A stretch of 64,000 nucleotides of DNA, from positions 1-64,000 of the forward strand of contig CAYXSX010000001.1 of assembly GCA_964467925.1 (NCBI GenBank). Direction: 5' to 3'. Both the position numbers and the translations under genes were made by a program. Position 1 is the stretch's first letter, and each line of letters starts with the position of its first letter. Below the pieces are notes generated by a model, which did no database searches, had not been told where the DNA came from, and worked only from the letters and a program-made list of their open reading frames with translations. The stretch comes from CAYXSX01 sp964467925. GTDB lineage: Bacteria; Pseudomonadota; Alphaproteobacteria; Micavibrionales; Micavibrionaceae. Positions 26,967 to 35,168 of the stretch are shown piece after piece.

Positions 26967-28316
26967 TCATAAAAAATCCAGAATGAAATCATTGCCGTTA
27001 TCGCGCGTATTAATGCTGATCGTGCCACCATGAAGCTCCGCCGCCTTTTTCACGATAGACAAACCGAGGCCAGAGCCGCGTGCGCCCGTGTTCCCGGGTA
27101 ATTTTTCAAACCGTTCGAATATCTTGATTTTATGCTCTGGCGGAATGGGCGTGCCGTAATCACGCACGATGATTTTTTTTTCCGCCACAATCACCTCGAC
27201 CGGCAATTTATCCGGCGTATGTTTCAACGCGTTCTCAAGCAGATTCAAAATCGCCCTGAACAAAGTATCTTCGTTTCCCATGATCACTTGGTCGTAACAA
27301 AGCTGCTCCAGTGATAATTCCTTCTCATGGGAAATAAACAGCGGCCCTATATCTTCACATGCCTTTTTCGCAATATCGTTCAGACTCACCTCCCCTTGCG
27401 GGCCGGCATCGGCCAGATCAAGGCGAGAAATATCGAGCATCTGGCTGATCAAGTGATTGATGTTACGCAAATCCTCATTCAGCATGAAAACTTCGCGTTC
27501 ATTGCTAAGCGACGATATGCGCGCCTTCAAAATAGAAATTGGCGTCCGCAGTTCATGCGCGGCATTGGCGATGAAAAATTTCTGCGCTTCGGCCTTTTTC
27601 TCCAGTCGCGCAAGGCTGTTATTCACACTCTGGATAAGCGGTAAAATTTCCGCATGAACATTGCTCTCATCCAGTCGCGCCGAAAGATTGTCGTATTTAA
27701 TGTTTCGAGCCTCACGCGCCGCTGTTAATACGGGGCGTAACGCCTCTTTAAAAATCAAGACGATGACAAAGGCCTGCAGCAAAAGCAACGGTCCGCCCAG
27801 AAGAATAATATTGTTCAAAAAGTCTTTTTTTAGCGAGGCAATAAACTTCGTGAATTCATCAGCATACTCAATCACGTAAATAGGATAAATTTTCCCTTCA
27901 AACAGGTAGTCATACTTCAGACCTGCAAAAAACTTTCCGTCTTTCGTTTCGAAATTAAAATAGTGCTTTCCTGTTTTTTTCAGGGTGCCTTTGATTTTAT
28001 CACTCATGAAATTATTGGATTGAAAAAGGATTCTCCCGCTCGCGTTCATCACCGCATATTGGTGATTATCTGTGGGCTCCGCGTAATACTCTTCATAGCG
28101 GCGCGGGAAATCGACCTCGAACTTTCCCTTCCAGTCGTATTCAATGAAGGATGCGATCTTGCGGGCTTGCTCCAGCAACTCTTCCTGCTCTACCGATTTC
28201 GTAAGTGCTGTGATCTGCGAGAAAATCAACACCCCAAGCAACATCAGTATAACAACCGAAGTCAGGAATACATATAATACAACCCGCAAGCTGAGTGATT
28301 TGGGCATGAACTTCAT
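26967..28316 (-). CDS. two-component sensor histidine kinase
   Basis: A 449-residue membrane sensor: TM1 at about 11-33, a periplasmic sensor region (about 34-165), TM2 near 167-190, a HAMP-like linker, HisKA with phospho-acceptor motif AHELRTPISIL, and the ATPase domain with NLLENALKHTP, RDYGTPIPP and GSGLGLSIV. In the ATPase N box and G box the key residues are intact. It begins 2 bp after the stop of an OmpR-type regulator, its obvious partner. The input signal is not known; the sensor region has no domain I recognise. Confidence 0.92.
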   Translation of the reverse strand: MKFMPKSLSLRVVLYVFLTSVVILMLLGVLIFSQITALTKSVEQEELLEQARKIASFIEYDWKGKFEVDFPRRYEEYYAEPTDNHQYAVMNASGRILFQSNNFMSDKIKGTLKKTGKHYFNFETKDGKFFAGLKYDYLFEGKIYPIYVIEYADEFTKFIASLKKDFLNNIILLGGPLLLLQAFVIVLIFKEALRPVLTAAREARNIKYDNLSARLDESNVHAEILPLIQSVNNSLARLEKKAEAQKFFIANAAHELRTPISILKARISSLSNEREVFMLNEDLRNINHLISQMLDISRLDLADAGPQGEVSLNDIAKKACEDIGPLFISHEKELSLEQLCYDQVIMGNEDTLFRAILNLLENALKHTPDKLPVEVIVAEKKIIVRDYGTPIPPEHKIKIFERFEKLPGNTGARGSGLGLSIVKKAAELHGGTISINTRDNGNDFILDFL

Positions 28317-28318
28317 GC

Positions 28319-28999
28319 TTACACCTCTTTTTTGCTTTTGATCAGATACCCGATACCGCGCAGTGTTTTAATCTCGACATCACTACCCGCAACTTCCAGT
28401 TTTTTACGCAGGCGGTGCATAACGACTTCCACGGAGTTCTGCGACCCCTCTTCGCTATGACCATATAAAGCAGAGATAAGAGTGTCCTTATTAACCACCC
28501 GCCCCGGAAGCCGCATAAGCCGCTCAAGCGCATCACGCTCCTTGGCGGTTATTTCTGTGGGCTGGTCGTTTATCCTCACCAAACTTTGGGTCGGCACAAA
28601 TTCTAGATTGCCCTGCTTAAGAACCGTATCGACCGCATCGGAAGGACGGCGATGAAGCGCATGAATGCGCGCGATCAACTCATCCATTTCGAACGGCTTG
28701 ATCACGTAATCATCTGCTCCGCTATTTAGTCCGGCGACTTTGTCGCCCAACTCATCTTTGGCGGTCAGGATCAGAACCGGAATTTTCACCCCGTCCTCTC
28801 GCAGGGTTTTAAGAAGATCAAGCCCCTCCATATCGGGCAAACCGCGGTCAAGGATGATCAGGTCATGAACGCTTGCATCAATAACGTCCAAAGCCTGCTC
28901 ACCGCTTACGGCGGTCTGGCACTTAATCCCGATCTTTTCGAGTTGGGCGGCGATCAGCGCGCTCAAATCTGCCTGATCTTCAACAATAACAATATTCAT
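28319..28999 (-). CDS. OmpR/PhoB-family response regulator
   Basis: Receiver domain (1-115) with acidic pocket VEDQAD, phospho-acceptor Asp in ILDRGLPDMEG, and the conserved Thr and Lys (LTAKD, VIKPFE). The C-terminal winged helix (about 130-226) carries EITAKERDALERLM, VEVVMHRLRKKL and the final TLRGIGYLI. The order regulator-kinase with a 2-bp gap makes the pairing safe. The CBS-domain gene ends 21 bp upstream on the same strand, so all three may share a transcript. Targets are unknown; the repeated 14-bp motif at 29554 and 30059 is a candidate binding site. Confidence 0.93.
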   Translation of the reverse strand: MNIVIVEDQADLSALIAAQLEKIGIKCQTAVSGEQALDVIDASVHDLIILDRGLPDMEGLDLLKTLREDGVKIPVLILTAKDELGDKVAGLNSGADDYVIKPFEMDELIARIHALHRRPSDAVDTVLKQGNLEFVPTQSLVRINDQPTEITAKERDALERLMRLPGRVVNKDTLISALYGHSEEGSQNSVEVVMHRLRKKLEVAGSDVEIKTLRGIGYLIKSKKEV

Positions 29000-29020
29000 A
29001 CGGCCCCAGCCTATGCTTTG

Positions 29021-29497
29021 TTAATTCCTGTAATTAGCAATAGCATAGGATTCGCCGCCGTGAATATAATTCATGATAAGCTCGTTTTCGTTTCTGACGT
29101 CCTCGAACGATTTCATCACGTCGCGGCCCAGATCGCGCATCGAAACGATACCGCGCAAACGGTTGCCCTCAAGAACGGGCATGTATTCCCATTGATAGGC
29201 AAGCATCGCCTCATAGGTTTCCTTAACGCTCTGATACACTTCCACATGCGGCGGGTTAAGCGCCATCGCCTCATAAAGCGAAGTTTCATCCGGATTAAGG
29301 TTTTGCCTGATCACGCTACGATTAAAATCGCCGCGGCTGAACACCCCTGCGAAATCGTCTTCACATTCCACGCCGATAATATCGATTTCGTAAATGTCCA
29401 TTATCCCCATCGCGGTCGTAACACTTACACTGCCTTGCAAGCAAGGTGTTCTATTGGCGGGAAGGACATCACCGATTCTTTGAAACATCACACACAT
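29021..29497 (-). CDS. CBS-domain pair protein
   Basis: From the ATG at 29497 (AAGGAG 8 bp upstream) the protein has 158 residues, mostly two tandem CBS motifs. The first includes DIIGVECEDDFAGVFSRGDF and the second YMPVLEGNRLRGIVSMRDLG, each ending in the typical (V/I)(F/S)xRD(F/L) turn. CBS pairs bind adenine nucleotides and signal energy or stress state. There is no attached catalytic domain, so it is probably a small regulator. It is directly upstream of the response regulator and kinase genes, and a 14-bp repeated motif precedes it. Confidence 0.85.
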   Translation of the reverse strand: MCVMFQRIGDVLPANRTPCLQGSVSVTTAMGIMDIYEIDIIGVECEDDFAGVFSRGDFNRSVIRQNLNPDETSLYEAMALNPPHVEVYQSVKETYEAMLAYQWEYMPVLEGNRLRGIVSMRDLGRDVMKSFEDVRNENELIMNYIHGGESYAIANYRN

Positions 29498-29553
29498 TTT
29501 TTGTCTCCTTATGCTATTTGGCCTCACACTTTCATGGTCTCAGATTCACCTTG

Positions 29554-29567
29554 CACGAACCTTACAA
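29554..29567 (-). promoter_or_regulatory. 14-bp motif, copy 1, upstream of the CBS gene
   Basis: CACGAACCTTACAA on the plus strand (TTGTAAGGTTCGTG in the gene direction), 57 bp upstream of the CBS start. An identical copy lies at 30059-30072, 61 bp upstream of the next small gene. Equal sequence and similar distance point to a shared promoter element or regulator site. Confidence 0.55.
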
Positions 29568-29651
29568 ACGCATCTTTTTTCATTTAATTCCGATTAAGTT
29601 TTATCCTTTGTGGATAAGTTTTTTAATGCGCTACACCCTGAAACAATACAC

Positions 29652-29683
29652 AAAAAAATGGCCGATCCGTTGAAGGACCGGCC
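29652..29683 (-). terminator. rho-independent terminator of the small gene at 29741
   Basis: Read on the minus strand, a hairpin with arms GGCCGgTCC and GGAtCGGCC (one internal mismatch, 6-base loop, 29660-29683) is followed by ATTTTTTTG. It lies 58 bp after the stop of the 29741-29998 gene and ends that transcript before the CBS gene promoter. Confidence 0.8.
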
Positions 29684-29740
29684 AAGGTTTGCGGGAGTCG
29701 GGACTAGAGAAATAAGTACATAGAGAAAAAAAGCTAGTAT

Positions 29741-29998
29741 CTAATGCGTGCGGATATCGATCCGTTCCACGGAAAATCCATCGCGCTCTGCCTGATCTTT
29801 GAGGTTTTGAAGGTCCGTCACCAGATCATAAAGGTAAGTATCAAAACCACGGAATTCTGTTTCTTCCTCGCTGTAGGTATCAAGCACAAGAACATGCTCG
29901 TCGCACTTGCCAAGGCTCGCCTCGCTCTTCATATAGGCTTTACGCACCAGCGGGTGTGCGGCGGTAAGATTGCCCTGATATCTTTCCAAATTTAGCAT
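29741..29998 (-). CDS. small hypothetical protein, 85 aa, unrecognised
   Basis: The ATG at 29998 is preceded by AAAGGA at good spacing; an in-frame TTG at 30004 is less likely. The product is a soluble, acidic protein with one Cys and no signal peptide. It reads as a short alpha/beta fold (HVLVLDTYSEEE then FDTYLYDLVTDLQNLKDQAE). I recognise no family. Its own promoter region shares a 14-bp motif with the CBS gene and it has a good terminator, so it is a monocistronic, probably coregulated gene. Confidence 0.65.
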   Translation of the reverse strand: MLNLERYQGNLTAAHPLVRKAYMKSEASLGKCDEHVLVLDTYSEEETEFRGFDTYLYDLVTDLQNLKDQAERDGFSVERIDIRTH

Positions 29999-30058
29999 TT
30001 TCAAATCCTTTCACGTTGCTCGTTTTGTCTACGAATCAACTATCGCATCCGGAGCTTT

Positions 30059-30072
30059 CACGAACCTTACAA
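30059..30072 (-). promoter_or_regulatory. 14-bp motif, copy 2, upstream of the small gene at 29741
   Basis: CACGAACCTTACAA, identical to 29554-29567, 61 bp upstream of the start at 29998. The match extends weakly outside the core (TTTCACG versus TTGCACG). The remaining gap to pyrC (30073-30195) shows nothing else. Confidence 0.55.
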
Positions 30073-30195
30073 GGAAGAAAGATTCCGGCTTGTTTTTTTG
30101 ATTTTTTAAATTTGAATGAGGAGATAAACGGAAATACGCCGAGCGCGAAAATCACGGCTGCTCAAAATATGTGAGATAAAGCCGTTCAATCCCCC

Positions 30196-31530
30196 TTACG
30201 CCCGCAGCGTCTCCCGGAACCTTACCGGTTTTCCGGCGGGTTTGCCGATCAGCTCGTCATCGCGCATAACCGTGCGTCCGCGAATAATCGTCATCACCGG
30301 CCAGCCCGTGACCTTCATCCCGTCATAGGGGGTCCAGCCCGCTTTCGATTTTTGCTGCGCATTTGTAATGGTCTGCTCTTTCTTCAAATCCACAATGGTA
30401 AAATCGGCGTCATAACCGCGTGCGATCCGTCCCTTACACGCGATCTGATGAATGCGCTGCGGCCCGTAACACAAAAGGTCCACCAGCCGCTCTAAACTCA
30501 GCTTGCCGTTATTCACATGGTTCAACATGACAGGTATCAATGTTTGCACTCCCGGTGTTCCGCTCGGCGACTTCGGATAGGTTTGCACCTTTTCCTCTAA
30601 TGTATGAGGAGCGTGATCTGATCCCAAAATATCGACAGTTCCGTCATTTATCGCTTTCCACAGCGCATCCTGATGGTGTTTTTCCCTGATCGGCGGGTTC
30701 TGCTGCGCCTTCGAGCCCAGCTCTTTGTAGCAATCGGGTGCATGTAGCGTCAGGTGATTGGCCAGCACTTCCACGCTTGCCACATCCTTGTTCTGCGCCA
30801 GAAACTCCATTTCCTGCGCTGTAGTAATATGAAGCACATGAACCCGGCGCCCGTATTTACGCGCCGCCGTAACAAGACGCTTGGTCGCCTTCATGCATCC
30901 TTCTTCTGACCGCCAGATATGGTGCATCGCTACATCCGTGCTCTCGCCCAGAATTTTCTCCTGATTTTCGCGCATCATAAATTCGTCTTCGGCATGGGCC
31001 GCCAGCACGCGCTTACCGTGCGACAGCACCGCCTCCACCGCTTCGTCCGTGGCGGTCAGAAGATCGCCTGTGCTCGAGCCCATGAAAATCTTGATCCCGC
31101 AAACGCCGGGCAAGCTCTCCCATTCCGGCAGGTTTTTGGCGTTTTCCTGCGTCCCGCCGAAATAAAAGGCGTAATCGGTCCACGCGCCCTTGGCCGCGCG
31201 CGCCAGCTTGTCTTCAAGCGCTTCGGGCGTGGTTGTCAGCGGCTTGGTGTTGGGCATTTCAAATATCGCCGTAACCCCGCCCATGGCGGCGGCCATCATA
31301 CCGGTCTCTAGCGTTTCCTTATACTCGCCCCCCGGCTCGCGGAAATGCACCTGCGTATCGATCGCGCCGGGCATGATATGCAGGCCCGAACAATCGATAA
31401 CCTCGCCTCCATCCCCTGCCCCGAAACTGCCAAAAGCCTCGATCCTGCCGTCTTTAACGGCGATATCGGTCTGGATGATCCCTTGCGGCAATACGGTCGT
31501 GCCGTTTTTGAGGATAAGGTCGTAAGTCAT
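30196..31530 (-). CDS. pyrC: dihydroorotase, class I
   Basis: Cyclises carbamoyl aspartate to dihydroorotate in pyrimidine synthesis. The 444-residue amidohydrolase has the composite site: IDTQVHFREPG near residue 57, the Lys region GIKIFMGSSTG whose Lys is carbamylated in the family, VLHITTAQE, and GSDHAPHT with the catalytic Asp. The first motif reads DTQVH rather than the usual DxHxH, so one metal-binding His is a Gln; I recall the same change in other alphaproteobacterial dihydroorotases. An allantoinase or hydantoinase is less likely. It is divergent from rplU. Confidence 0.88.
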   Translation of the reverse strand: MTYDLILKNGTTVLPQGIIQTDIAVKDGRIEAFGSFGAGDGGEVIDCSGLHIMPGAIDTQVHFREPGGEYKETLETGMMAAAMGGVTAIFEMPNTKPLTTTPEALEDKLARAAKGAWTDYAFYFGGTQENAKNLPEWESLPGVCGIKIFMGSSTGDLLTATDEAVEAVLSHGKRVLAAHAEDEFMMRENQEKILGESTDVAMHHIWRSEEGCMKATKRLVTAARKYGRRVHVLHITTAQEMEFLAQNKDVASVEVLANHLTLHAPDCYKELGSKAQQNPPIREKHHQDALWKAINDGTVDILGSDHAPHTLEEKVQTYPKSPSGTPGVQTLIPVMLNHVNNGKLSLERLVDLLCYGPQRIHQIACKGRIARGYDADFTIVDLKKEQTITNAQQKSKAGWTPYDGMKVTGWPVMTIIRGRTVMRDDELIGKPAGKPVRFRETLRA

Positions 31531-31657
31531 TGTAATGATCCGCTTCCTGCTCTATAAGCCTTGTGAATGAAGTTGTGGACAGGAGTATGACAACTGCGCG
31601 CCCCATCTTCAAGCATCAAAGCGGGGAATTTCGGCCCCGCGCAAATGCTTATATTTC

Positions 31658-31685
31658 TTGACACTCCTTAATAGATGTGTATATT
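31658..31685 (+). promoter_or_regulatory. promoter of rplU-rpmA
   Basis: Consensus TTGACA (31658-31663), 16 bp, TATATT (31680-31685); transcription would begin near 31692, giving a leader of about 50 nt. Just upstream a GC-rich hairpin (GCGGGG/CCCCGC, 31621-31640) separates it from the pyrC start region. Confidence 0.8.
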
Positions 31686-31742
31686 TGCGCGACTTTGATA
31701 TTAAAACACTTAATAAACACTAGAAATTTAAAGGTTAGAGCG

Positions 31743-32045
31743 ATGTTTGCAATCGTACGCACAGGCGGAAAACAATATAAAGTAGCCAAAGGCGATAAAA
31801 TCGAGATCGAAAAGCTTGAAGGCAAAGCCGGCGACAAAATTAACCTGGACGAAGTGCTCTTCGTAGACGGTAAAATCGGCGCGCCGCTTGTTGCTGGCGC
31901 TTCCGTTGCGGCGAAACTGGTTGACCAGATCCGCGGCCCGAAAATCACGGTATTCAAAAAGAAACGCCGTCAGAATTACCGCCGCAAAAAAGGTCACCGT
32001 CAGGATCTGACACTGATCGAAATTACAGACATCAAGGCGGCATAA
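31743..32045 (+). CDS. rplU: 50S ribosomal protein L21
   Basis: The ATG at 31743 gives 100 residues beginning MFAIVRTGGKQYKV, the standard L21 N-terminus; the C-terminal basic block KKKRRQNYRRKKGHRQ contacts 23S rRNA. The longer frame to 31677 overlaps the promoter and is rejected. rpmA follows after 41 bp in the universal rplU-rpmA-obgE order. Confidence 0.98.
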   Translation: MFAIVRTGGKQYKVAKGDKIEIEKLEGKAGDKINLDEVLFVDGKIGAPLVAGASVAAKLVDQIRGPKITVFKKKRRQNYRRKKGHRQDLTLIEITDIKAA

Positions 32046-32086
32046 GCCCCTCACTAGGTGAGAAAAGAATTTAAGGAGAATATATT

Positions 32087-32368
32087 ATGGCCCATAAAAA
32101 AGCAGGTGGTAGTTCCAGAAACGGTCGCGACTCGGCAGGTCGCCGTCTCGGCGTCAAGAAATTCGGCGGCGAAATCGTTCTGGCCGGTAACATTATCGTG
32201 CGTCAGCGCGGTACGAAATATTCCGCCGGCACTAATGTGGGCATCGGCCGCGATCACACAATTTACTCCCTGATTGATGGTCAGGTCGTGTTTACAAAAC
32301 GCGCCAATGACCGCCCGGTTGTAAACGTTCTTCCCGCCAATGATGTACAGGCACAGGCGGCTGAATAA
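32087..32368 (+). CDS. rpmA: 50S ribosomal protein L27
   Basis: A 93-residue L27 beginning MAHKKAGGSSRNGRDS, whose basic N-terminus reaches the peptidyl transferase centre. No cleavable N-terminal extension is present. It has a strong AAGGAG ribosome binding site. A classic terminator follows 23 bp after the stop, so rplU-rpmA form one short transcript, with obgE downstream reached by read-through or its own promoter. Confidence 0.98.
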   Translation: MAHKKAGGSSRNGRDSAGRRLGVKKFGGEIVLAGNIIVRQRGTKYSAGTNVGIGRDHTIYSLIDGQVVFTKRANDRPVVNVLPANDVQAQAAE

Positions 32369-32391
32369 CCCAGACCCGGTAAAAAGAATAT

Positions 32392-32425
32392 AAAAAAGGG
32401 AAAGGTTTGGGCCTTTCCCTTTTTT
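32392..32425 (+). terminator. rho-independent terminator after rpmA
   Basis: A long perfect stem pairs the A6-G3-A3-G2 arm (32392-32405) with C2-T3-C3-T6 (32412-32425) around the loop TTTGGG. The run of T at the 3' end makes a strong intrinsic terminator; the A-rich 5' arm would allow weaker function on the other strand too. Confidence 0.9.
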
Positions 32426-32445
32426 CATGCATAAATGGAAATGAA

Positions 32446-33474
32446 ATGAAATTCTTGGATGAAGCAAAAATATATCTCCAGAGCGGAAACGGCGGCCCGG
32501 GCTGCGTTTCCTTCCGGCGTGAAAAATATATCGAACGCGGCGGCCCCGATGGCGGCAATGGCGGGCGCGGCGGCGACATTATTTTTGAGGTAGTTGACAA
32601 CATCAACACCCTGATCGATTTCCGTTACGCTCAGCATTTTCGGGCCCAACCCGGCGAAAATGGCAAGGGTCAGGACCGTACCGGCGCGGGCGGCAAAGAC
32701 CTCATCATCCGCGTACCGACCGGCACTGTTGTATTAGATGAAGATAAAGAAACCGTGCTCGCCGATTTTACCAAGGCGGGAGAGCGTGTTGTATTTCTTC
32801 GTGGTGGCGACGGCGGTTTCGGCAACGCGCATTACAAAAGCGCGACCAATCAGGCACCGCGTAAATCCACACCCGGCTGGCCGGGTAAGGAAATGGCCGT
32901 CTGGCTGCGCCTTAAACTCATCGCCGATGCAGGGTTGGTCGGCCTGCCCAATGCAGGCAAGTCCACTTTTCTTGCCGCGTGTTCCAACGCCAAACCCAAA
33001 ATCGCCGATTATCCCTTCACCACCCTTCACCCCAATCTGGGCGTCGTAAAGGCTGGCGAGCAGGAATTCGTGCTGGCTGATATTCCCGGATTGATCGAGG
33101 GCGCGCATGAAGGTGTTGGTCTGGGCACAAGGTTCCTTGGTCATGTCGAGCGCTGCGGCGTGCTTTTACATCTGATCGATTCCACGCAAGACGACATCGT
33201 ACAGGCGTACAGAACGATAAGAGGCGAGCTTAAAGAATACGGCCATGACCTTGAAAATAAACCAGAAATCCTCGCCCTTAACAAGGCGGATGCCATCGGG
33301 CCGGAACTGGCCGCGGAACAGGCAAAAACCCTCAAAAAAGCTGTGGGTAAGCCTGTGCATATCATTTCCGCCGTTTCCGGCGACGGGGTAAAACCCGTGC
33401 TGTTTGAAATGCTGGAACATATCAGGGAATTCAAGGCTCAAGGCACAGAAAAAGAGGAAGAATTCAGCGCATGA
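32446..33474 (+). CDS. obgE: ribosome assembly GTPase ObgE/CgtA
   Basis: The ATG at 32446 gives 342 residues. The glycine-rich Obg fold (1-158; GGPGCVSFRREKY, GGPDGGNGGRGG) precedes the G domain with P-loop GLPNAGKST, YPFTTLHPN, G3 DIPGLIEGAHEG and NKAD. The C-terminal tail is short and acidic. Obg acts in 50S maturation and stress signalling. It overlaps the proB start by 4 bp, so the two are translationally coupled. Confidence 0.97.
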   Translation: MKFLDEAKIYLQSGNGGPGCVSFRREKYIERGGPDGGNGGRGGDIIFEVVDNINTLIDFRYAQHFRAQPGENGKGQDRTGAGGKDLIIRVPTGTVVLDEDKETVLADFTKAGERVVFLRGGDGGFGNAHYKSATNQAPRKSTPGWPGKEMAVWLRLKLIADAGLVGLPNAGKSTFLAACSNAKPKIADYPFTTLHPNLGVVKAGEQEFVLADIPGLIEGAHEGVGLGTRFLGHVERCGVLLHLIDSTQDDIVQAYRTIRGELKEYGHDLENKPEILALNKADAIGPELAAEQAKTLKKAVGKPVHIISAVSGDGVKPVLFEMLEHIREFKAQGTEKEEEFSA

Positions 33475-34634
33475 CATCTTCCGGACTTATTCCCAAAAGC
33501 GCAGCCGAGCTTATCCACAACTGCCGCACAATCGTGGTAAAAATCGGCTCGATTCTGGTGGCGAACCAGGAAACGGGGGAGCTCCGCAAGGACTGGATCG
33601 ATGCTTTTGCCAAAGATATCAGCACCCTATCCGCCGACCACAAGGTCGTTATCGTCTCTTCCGGCGGGATTGCGGCGGGGCGCAAATTTGTCGATATTCC
33701 CGTCAGCCAGTCACCCTCCTCCATTCCGCTGGCACTGAAACAGGCCGCCTCCGCCGTGGGCCAGCCGCATTTATTCGCCGCCTATCACGCTGCCTTCAGC
33801 GCTCATAACCTTACAACCGCGCAAATCCTGCTAACCATGAGCGAGACCGAAAACCGCCGTACACACCTGAACGCGCGCGAAACGCTCTACACCCTGATGG
33901 ATAAAAACATTATTCCCATCATCAATGAAAACGACACGGTTTCGACCGAGGAAATCCGCTTCGGCGATAACGACCGGCTGGCCGTGCGCGTGGCGCAGAT
34001 GATTTCCGCCGATCTGGTGATTTTGTTTTCCACCATCGACGGGCTATACGACAGCAATCCTCACTCAAACCCGGATGCGGCGCATATTCCGCTGGTCGAA
34101 AACATTACACAAGATCACGTCAGCATGGCGGGCGAAGCCGTCTCCGGCCTTTCCGTCGGTGGCATGCGCACCAAGATCGAAGCCGCGAAGGCAGCCTCGG
34201 CGGCCGGAATTCCGCTTATTATTGCGAAAGGAACGCAGAATCACGCCGTAAAAGAGCTTATGGAAGACAAAACCGCCCTCTCTACCATCTTTTTGACACC
34301 GAAAAGCACAAAAAACGCCCGAAAAACGTGGATCGGATCGCATTTAAAGCCAAAAGGCGTCGTTTTTATCGATGAAGGCGCTTTAAACGCCCTTAAAAAC
34401 GGTAAAAGCCTACTCCCCATCGGTGTAAAGCGTATTGAGGGGACGTTCGAGCGCGGCGACGCCATCGAGATTAAAACCGAGCAAGGCTATGAGGTCGGCA
34501 TCGGCCTTTCCGCCTATTCCTCGCCCGAGGCTGTGAAAATCGCAGGAAAACAAAGCACTGATATCGAAACCCTCTTGGGCTATGCCGGACGCGAAGAACT
34601 CGTCCACCGCAATGACATGGTTTTAAAGCTGTAA
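33471..34634 (+). CDS. proB: glutamate 5-kinase
   Basis: First step of proline synthesis. The 387 residues comprise the amino-acid kinase domain (about 15-265; VVKIGSILV, SSGGIAAGRK, IINENDTVS, FGDNDRLA) and a C-terminal PUA domain (about 290-380; GVVFIDEGALNAL). It overlaps obgE by 4 bp. In many alphaproteobacteria proA follows directly; here proA is about 16.5 kb downstream at 51178, beyond an unrelated gene block. Confidence 0.96.
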   Translation: MTSSGLIPKSAAELIHNCRTIVVKIGSILVANQETGELRKDWIDAFAKDISTLSADHKVVIVSSGGIAAGRKFVDIPVSQSPSSIPLALKQAASAVGQPHLFAAYHAAFSAHNLTTAQILLTMSETENRRTHLNARETLYTLMDKNIIPIINENDTVSTEEIRFGDNDRLAVRVAQMISADLVILFSTIDGLYDSNPHSNPDAAHIPLVENITQDHVSMAGEAVSGLSVGGMRTKIEAAKAASAAGIPLIIAKGTQNHAVKELMEDKTALSTIFLTPKSTKNARKTWIGSHLKPKGVVFIDEGALNALKNGKSLLPIGVKRIEGTFERGDAIEIKTEQGYEVGIGLSAYSSPEAVKIAGKQSTDIETLLGYAGREELVHRNDMVLKL

Positions 34635-34641
34635 ATAATAT

Positions 34642-34669
34642 TTGACATAATTTTATTTTGCTGTATTTT
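34642..34669 (+). promoter_or_regulatory. promoter of the small secreted protein gene
   Basis: TTGACA (34642-34647), 16 bp, TATTTT (34664-34669), just after the proB stop. The predicted start near 34676 leaves a 26-nt leader carrying AGGAGA before the ATG at 34702. Confidence 0.7.
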
Positions 34670-34701
34670 CAGCTTCTCATTGGTTTGAACAGGAGAATGA
34701 A

Positions 34702-35037
34702 ATGAATTACCCATCATCAATTAGAGCAGGAGCACTTGCCCTAGCTCTCTCAAGCGCCGCACTCACACCCGCGCTTGCCCAGCACTCAAACCTCAACGTG
34801 ACACAGAGCAACACCACTCAGCCCACCGCCAATGGAAATGGCGGCACGGGGACGGCCAGTTCCCATGGAGGTACAGCTGACAACTCGTCCATAACAAACA
34901 ATCTTGAAGCACAGGCACAAAGAGCATGGAAAGCTATAGAAGCAATTATGAGAGAAAACAGAGATAAGAAATTACCCCCTCAGATGCATGATTGTGGCAA
35001 AACTGAAATCAATGATCCTGCGTGTACCGCCGATTAA
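34702..35037 (+). CDS. small secreted protein, 111 aa, unrecognised
   Basis: A clear signal peptide (cleavage near ALA-QH at about 26) precedes a low-complexity Asn/Thr/Gly/Ser stretch and a short helical, charged C-terminal half with two Cys (HDCGKTE, PACTAD) that could form a disulfide. No family recognised. It has its own promoter, a good ribosome binding site and a strong terminator, so it is a monocistronic gene, probably well expressed and exported. Confidence 0.7.
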   Translation: MNYPSSIRAGALALALSSAALTPALAQHSNLNVTQSNTTQPTANGNGGTGTASSHGGTADNSSITNNLEAQAQRAWKAIEAIMRENRDKKLPPQMHDCGKTEINDPACTAD

Positions 35038-35065
35038 AATATATATAAGCCTATAACATTCGACC

Positions 35066-35108
35066 AAGCCCGCGAATTCTTTTCCAGTTTTCGCGGGCTT
35101 TTATTTTT
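35066..35108 (+). terminator. rho-independent terminator after the small secreted protein
   Basis: Arms AAGCCCGCGAA (35066-35076) and TTCGCGGGCTT (35090-35100) pair perfectly across a 13-base loop, followed by TTATTTTT. Confidence 0.9.
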
Positions 35109-35129
35109 CTAAAACACCTTCAAAAAAAA

Positions 35130-35156
35130 CTCCGTGCTCTCCGTGTTCTCCGTGTT
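35130..35156. repeat. three 9-bp tandem units upstream of pepN
   Basis: CTCCGTGCT then CTCCGTGTT twice, ending 12 bp before the pepN ATG. A degenerate 9-bp-period sequence of similar type (TTAGTGCCC, TTAATGTAC, TTAGTGTTT) lies at 40219-40245 between folB and mutY. Too few units for a CRISPR. Confidence 0.6.
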
Positions 35157-35168
35157 AGAATTACCGCC

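Noticed and set aside
29609..29617. Consensus DnaA box TGTGGATAA (another at 44058-44066)
   Set aside because: Isolated single boxes are expected by chance in 64 kb. Neither is accompanied by further boxes, an AT-rich unwinding region or dnaA/dnaN, so neither marks oriC.
35130..35156. CRISPR-like array before pepN
   Set aside because: Units are 9 bp, directly adjacent, only three, with no spacers and no cas genes.
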